DNA of 64,000 bases from Erythrobacter donghaensis (GTDB lineage Bacteria > Pseudomonadota > Alphaproteobacteria > Sphingomonadales > Sphingomonadaceae), in contig NZ_LSJS01000151.1 in the NCBI RefSeq assembly GCF_001557325.1, forward strand, positions 28,945-92,944. Reading direction: 5' to 3'. A program made the translations under genes and the position numbers. The notes under the pieces were generated by a model, which made no database searches, was not told the DNA's origin, and worked only from the letters and a program-made list of their open reading frames with translations. Position 1 is the stretch's first letter, and each line of letters opens with the position of its first letter. This document shows positions 60,745 to 64,000 of the stretch, in pieces.

Positions 60745-61125
60745 TCACTCCCAGATTACCTCAAGGCCGGGATAGCGCGCGATATTCGCATCCGCCGTCA
60801 CCAGCGGCATTTCGAGTGCGATCGCATGGGCGACCAGCATCCGGTCGACCGGATCGCGGTGGATCGGCGGCAGCGTTGGCGCGAGCGGCCAGAGCGCGGA
60901 AGGATAATCGATAAGCGAGAGCTGAAGCTGGTCTTGCAGTTCCTCAAGCGCCGCACTCTGCGGAAGGCGGCCACGATGTCTGAGGTCGGCATATTCGAAA
61001 GCCGTCACCGCGCTGATGCAGAGCGCCTCGTCCGGATCGAACAGGCGGTCGCGGACGGATTGCCGCAGGCGCGGGTTGCCCTCGCCGATCCACACCAGCA
61101 CGTGGGTGTCAATCAGCAGTGTCAT
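60745..61125 (-). CDS. Type II toxin, PIN domain (VapC-like)
   Basis: A 126-aa PIN-domain ribonuclease. The acidic metal-binding residues are in LLIDTHVLVW (Asp6), VTAFEYADLRHRG (Glu), DPVDRMLVAHA (Asp) and LVTADANIARY (Asp). It belongs to the PhoH-like DUF4411/PIN group paired with Phd-type antitoxins. Its start lies inside the antitoxin gene (17-base overlap), the usual order antitoxin then toxin. Confidence 0.9.
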   Translation of the reverse strand: MTLLIDTHVLVWIGEGNPRLRQSVRDRLFDPDEALCISAVTAFEYADLRHRGRLPQSAALEELQDQLQLSLIDYPSALWPLAPTLPPIHRDPVDRMLVAHAIALEMPLVTADANIARYPGLEVIWE

Positions 61126-61402
61126 TCATGCGCCCAAGCCGTTCTTCCGACGGCACCCGGTCCGCCTTGAGAGCTTCGAGACTGGTGTCGAAACCCTTGA
61201 ACGCCTCGCGGTACATCCCGAAGGCCGCGCGGCGCTTGGCGGCGATCTGTTCGCGGGTGAGGGGCTGGGTCTCGCGCGCCGGGATGATCTCGGCCTCTGG
61301 CTTGCCGTCGCGCTGAATGATCACCCGCTCGCCCGCCTGCACCGCGCGCAGCAGCTCCGAGAGGCGGGTCTTGGCGTCACCGATGTTGACGTGGATGGTC
61401 AT
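61109..61402 (-). CDS. Type II antitoxin, Phd/YefM family
   Basis: A 97-aa antitoxin. ATG at 61402 starts MTIHVNIGDAKTRLSELLRAVQAGERVIIQRDGKPEAEIIP, the Phd/YefM DNA-binding fold, followed by a flexible C-terminal tail that would wrap the toxin. It is coupled to the PIN toxin. Repeated CTTGGCCAAG operators directly before the start suggest autoregulation. Confidence 0.9.
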   Translation of the reverse strand: MTIHVNIGDAKTRLSELLRAVQAGERVIIQRDGKPEAEIIPARETQPLTREQIAAKRRAAFGMYREAFKGFDTSLEALKADRVPSEERLGRMNDTAD

Positions 61403-61403
61403 G

Positions 61404-61439
61404 CTTGGCCAAGTAGCTTGGCCAAGCTGGTTGGTCAAG
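61404..61439 (-). promoter_or_regulatory. Repeated operator of the toxin-antitoxin operon
   Basis: The perfect palindrome CTTGGCCAAG occurs at 61404-61413 and 61417-61426, and a third imperfect copy (GTTGGTCAAG) follows at about 61430-61439, all with a 13-base pitch. It starts one base before the antitoxin ATG, so repressor binding would block transcription and translation. Known for Phd-type autoregulation in general; binding here is inferred. Confidence 0.7.
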
Positions 61440-61474
61440 CTGGAGGCATGGTCTGAGCCGTGCGGCCCTGCCCA

Positions 61475-61543
61475 CGGCACCTTGCGGTGCCGAGTAAACC
61501 GGCCGCATCGATCCCCCGGATCAATGCGTGTCGCGGTTTACTC
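61475..61543 (-). terminator. Long inverted repeats at the guaA 3' end
   Basis: GAGTAAACCG (61492-61501) pairs with CGGTTTACTC (61534-61543), which overlaps the guaA TAA stop. Inside, GCATCGATCC (61505-61514) pairs with GGATCAATGC (61518-61527) with one mismatch. Next to it CGGCACC-TTGC-GGTGCCG (61475-61492) makes a second hairpin. Together they probably stop guaA transcription. Confidence 0.6.
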
Positions 61544-63130
61544 CCACTCGATCGTCCCCGGGGGCTTCGACGTGTAGTCATAGACCACCCGATTGATCCC
61601 CTTCACCTCGTTGACGATGCGGGTCGCCACGCGGGTGAGGAAACCGGCGTCGAAGGGGAAGACGTCCGCCGTCATCCCGTCGGTCGAGGTCACCGCGCGC
61701 AGGGCGCAGACCGAATCGTAGGTGCGATAGTCGCCCATGACCCCCACCGTCCTGACTGGCAGCAGCACCGCGAAGGCCTGCCAGATCGCGTCGTAGAGCC
61801 CGGCGTTGCGGATCTCCTCGAGATAGACCGCGTCGGCCTTCCTCAGGATGTCGCAACGCTCCTTGGTGACTTCGCCGGGGATGCGGATCGCGAGGCCGGG
61901 GCCGGGGAAGGGGTGGCGGCCGACGAAGGCGTCAGGCAGGCCCAGCTCGCGCCCGAGATCGCGGACCTCGTCCTTGAACAGCTCGCGCAGCGGCTCGACC
62001 AGCGCCATGTTCATGCGTTCAGGGAGGCCGCCGACATTGTGGTGGCTCTTGATCGTGACGCTTGGGCCCCCGGTGAAGGAGACGGACTCGATCACGTCGG
62101 GATAGAGCGTGCCCTGCGCGAGGAAGTCCGCCCCGCCGACCTTCTTGGCCTCGGCCTCGAACACGTCGATGAAGGTCTTGCCGATGAACTTGCGCTTGGC
62201 CTCGGGGTCGGTGAGGCCGGCGAGGCCGCCGAGGAACAGGTCTTCCGCCTCCACATGAACCAGCGGGATGTTGTAATGGTCGCGGAACAGGGTGACGACC
62301 TGCTCGGCCTCGTTCATGCGCATCAGCCCGTGATCGACGAAGACGCAGGTCAGCTGGTCGCCGATCGCCTCGTGGATAAGGACGGCGGCGACGGCGGAGT
62401 CCACCCCGCCCGAAAGGCCGCAGATCACCCGCTTGTCGCCCACCTGCTGGCGGATTTCGGCAATCTTGGTCTGGCGGAACTCGGCCATCGTCCAGTCCCC
62501 GGCAAGGCCGCAGACGTGGCGCACGAAGTTGGCGATCAGCTTGGCGCCGTCGGGGGTGTGTACGACCTCGGGATGGAACTGGGTGCCGTAGAACTTGCGG
62601 GCTTCGTCGGCGATCACCGCGAAGGGCGCGCCGTCACTCGTGGCGACGATCTCGAAGCCGGGGGCGAAGGCGGTGACCTTGTCGCCGTGGCTCATCCACA
62701 CCTGGTGCCGCTCGCCGACCTCCCACAGGCCGTCGAACAGCGCGCATTCGGCGGTGACGGTGAGGAAGGCGCGGCCGAACTCGCCGCCCTCGCCGGTCTC
62801 GTGCCCGGGCCGGACCTCGCCGCCCAGCTGGTGGGTCATCACCTGCTGGCCGTAGCAGATGCCGAGGATCGGCACGCCCGCCTCGAACAGCATCTGGGGT
62901 GCGCGGGGACTGCCCTCCGCGGGCACGCTGGCGGGCGAGCCCGAGAGGATGATGCCCTTGGGACGCAGCCGCTGGAACGCGGCTTCGGCCTGAGTGAAGG
63001 GGGCGATCTCGGAATAGACCCCCGCCTCGCGCACCCGGCGGGCGATCAGTTGGGTCACCTGCGATCCGAAATCGACGATCAGGATGGAGTCGGGGACGGC
63101 GGACTCGCCGCCAAGGGTGTGCGCGCTCAT
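61538..63130 (-). CDS. guaA: GMP synthase (glutamine-hydrolysing)
   Basis: GuaA converts XMP to GMP using glutamine and ATP. The 530-aa protein has an N-terminal class I amidotransferase domain ([35 protein letters not shown] with the catalytic Cys, FHPEVVHT with the His), the ATP-pyrophosphatase motif [13 protein letters not shown], and the C-terminal dimerisation domain ending [17 protein letters not shown]. The start ATG is at 63130. It ends in the inverted repeats described separately. Confidence 0.97.
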   Translation of the reverse strand: MSAHTLGGESAVPDSILIVDFGSQVTQLIARRVREAGVYSEIAPFTQAEAAFQRLRPKGIILSGSPASVPAEGSPRAPQMLFEAGVPILGICYGQQVMTHQLGGEVRPGHETGEGGEFGRAFLTVTAECALFDGLWEVGERHQVWMSHGDKVTAFAPGFEIVATSDGAPFAVIADEARKFYGTQFHPEVVHTPDGAKLIANFVRHVCGLAGDWTMAEFRQTKIAEIRQQVGDKRVICGLSGGVDSAVAAVLIHEAIGDQLTCVFVDHGLMRMNEAEQVVTLFRDHYNIPLVHVEAEDLFLGGLAGLTDPEAKRKFIGKTFIDVFEAEAKKVGGADFLAQGTLYPDVIESVSFTGGPSVTIKSHHNVGGLPERMNMALVEPLRELFKDEVRDLGRELGLPDAFVGRHPFPGPGLAIRIPGEVTKERCDILRKADAVYLEEIRNAGLYDAIWQAFAVLLPVRTVGVMGDYRTYDSVCALRAVTSTDGMTADVFPFDAGFLTRVATRIVNEVKGINRVVYDYTSKPPGTIEWE

Positions 63131-63397
63131 GGCGGCGGATTAAGGAGCGCGCCCCGCGCTGTCCAGCTTCCGGCGCGCGCGATACGCGATTTTGCGGTGC
63201 AGCACGCAAAGCGTCGCGGCAATTCAGCGGGTTCCCGGAAATCGCGTATCAATTGATTGCAATCTTTGGAACCAATTTCGCGCATTTCGCATTTGCACAT
63301 AACTCTTGTGCACTGCACCAGAGTTTCAAACAGCAACCGAATGCCGGACAGCGGCATCGCAAACCCGAAACCCTCTCTCACTTTTCGGAGCTATCCC

Positions 63398-63709
63398 ATG
63401 CGTTTCACTCTGCCCCTGATCGCCCTCGTCGCGCTCGCTGCTCCTGCCGCGGCCGAACAGGTCGTCACCGTCAAGATCGGCTACGGCGATGTCGACGTGA
63501 CCACCGCCGAGGGCCGCGCCGCGCTCGAGGCGCGGATCGACGCGCGCCTCAAGAAGGCCTGCGCGACCCCCGCCGCCGCGCGCTACTCGCACTCCCGCAG
63601 CGCGGTCGACAGCAAGTGCGTCGCCGATGCACGCGTCGCCGCGCTCGCCGAGGTCGAGAAGGTGGTTGCGATGCAGCAGCGCAGCGGGCGTGAAGTCGCC
63701 GCCAACTGA
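63398..63709 (+). CDS. UrcA family protein
   Basis: A 103-aa exported protein of the UrcA family, common in Sphingomonadales and Caulobacterales. It has signal peptide MRFTLPLIALVALAAPAAA, the family core VVTVKIGYGDVDVTTAEGRAALEARIDARLKKAC, and a second Cys in SKCVADA. GGAG lies about 8 bases before the ATG. Function unknown. Confidence 0.85.
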   Translation: MRFTLPLIALVALAAPAAAEQVVTVKIGYGDVDVTTAEGRAALEARIDARLKKACATPAAARYSHSRSAVDSKCVADARVAALAEVEKVVAMQQRSGREVAAN

Positions 63710-63737
63710 GCGCGCGCAAGCCTCTGAATTCGCAGGC

Positions 63738-63765
63738 GGCCGCCGGAGCGTTCCGGCGGCCGTTT
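63738..63765 (+). terminator. Terminator after the UrcA gene
   Basis: GGCCGCCGGA (63738-63747) pairs with TCCGGCGGCC (63752-63761) around GCGT, followed by GTTTG. It is a perfect 10-bp stem with a short T-rich tail. Confidence 0.65.
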
Positions 63766-64000
63766 GCGTGACATGCACCTAATATATTGCGTTTTACGCA
63801 ATCGAGTTTGGTGTTTTCGCATTTGAATTCGCGCCGCCGCAATCCCACTTGCCGATCGAGCGATGCGGCGCGTGGCCTCCTCTCCATCCAAGCGCTGATC
63901 CGATGCAGAATAGCATGGGGACGCATCGCCCGGTGACGAGGGACCGAGAACGGCTCCCCCCGCCCGCCTGCCGACTGGAAGGGACTGGCCAGCTCTCCCC
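63766..64000. other. Right-edge region without a supportable gene
   Basis: No convincing coding frame. It holds an inverted repeat ATTGCGT-TTT-ACGCAAT at 63786-63802 in an AT-rich stretch, which could be an operator of a gene beyond the edge. Confidence 0.4.

Noticed and set aside
63549..63926. Minus-strand frames at the right edge
   Set aside because: They overlap the UrcA gene and a terminator, are Arg-rich and start without a ribosome binding site.

Overview
The window looks like chromosomal DNA of an alphaproteobacterium of the order Sphingomonadales, most likely an Erythrobacter-like genus. The grounds are high GC content, dense genes with many 1-4 base stop/start overlaps (ATGA, GTGA), a CP4-like class II EPSP synthase, an FYDLN-acid (TIGR02300) protein, a UrcA protein, an M2 (ACE-like) peptidase, and an S16 protein with a long Ala/Glu tail. 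This placement is from recognition, not from a search.

Left part (1-25.4 kb). aroA faces a TIGR02300 gene and tRNA-Ala(GGC). A translation run follows: ffh, rpsP, rimM, a GRDP/TIGR04222 membrane pair, a nitrilase, trmD and rplS. Next come an S9 dipeptidyl-peptidase with an extra N-terminal domain, asd, a chain of tightly overlapping small enzymes, an M2 peptidase, a beta-propeller protein and a retropepsin-like/RimK pair. After a convergent stretch (SDR, YbjN-like, amn) the rpsF-rpsR-rplI operon lies on the minus strand; its S6 product is the classical RimK substrate.

Middle (25-45.8 kb). This holds a GST, an MCP, an OprB-like porin, a terD/acyl-CoA-ligase junction that looks like a deletion scar, a second terD, marC, folD, yggT and argB. 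An accessory patch at 35.7-38.1 kb has a DUF559 nuclease gene between inverted palindromic repeats and an AT-rich two-gene module (a soluble 297-aa protein plus a four-helix membrane protein). The ribonucleotide reductase genes nrdA and nrdB follow, separated by three small membrane-protein genes; the long nrdA upstream region is crowded with GANTC sites. A beta-helix-like membrane protein and an acyl-CoA synthetase close the section.

Right part (45.8-64 kb). A LuxR-type regulator is followed by a multi-hairpin repeat and a second palindromic element. Then come a catabolic set (VOC, Rieske oxygenase, SDR, TIM-barrel isomerase) and a GIY-YIG nuclease gene bounded by perfect 32-bp inverted repeats. 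Hydrolases, nadB, an orphan ABC ATPase, a flavin oxidoreductase, YceI, a PIN/Phd toxin-antitoxin operon with repeated operators, guaA and a UrcA gene complete the window.

The strongest unexplained signals are: (1) two unrelated nuclease genes, each enclosed by inverted copies of its own palindromic repeat, each taking its stop codon from that repeat; (2) a ~105-nt repeat in two copies whose hairpin stems differ by compensating changes while the linkers are conserved; (3) the AT-rich two-gene membrane module; (4) the GANTC cluster before nrdA. No CRISPR array, rRNA operon, integrase or prophage was seen.
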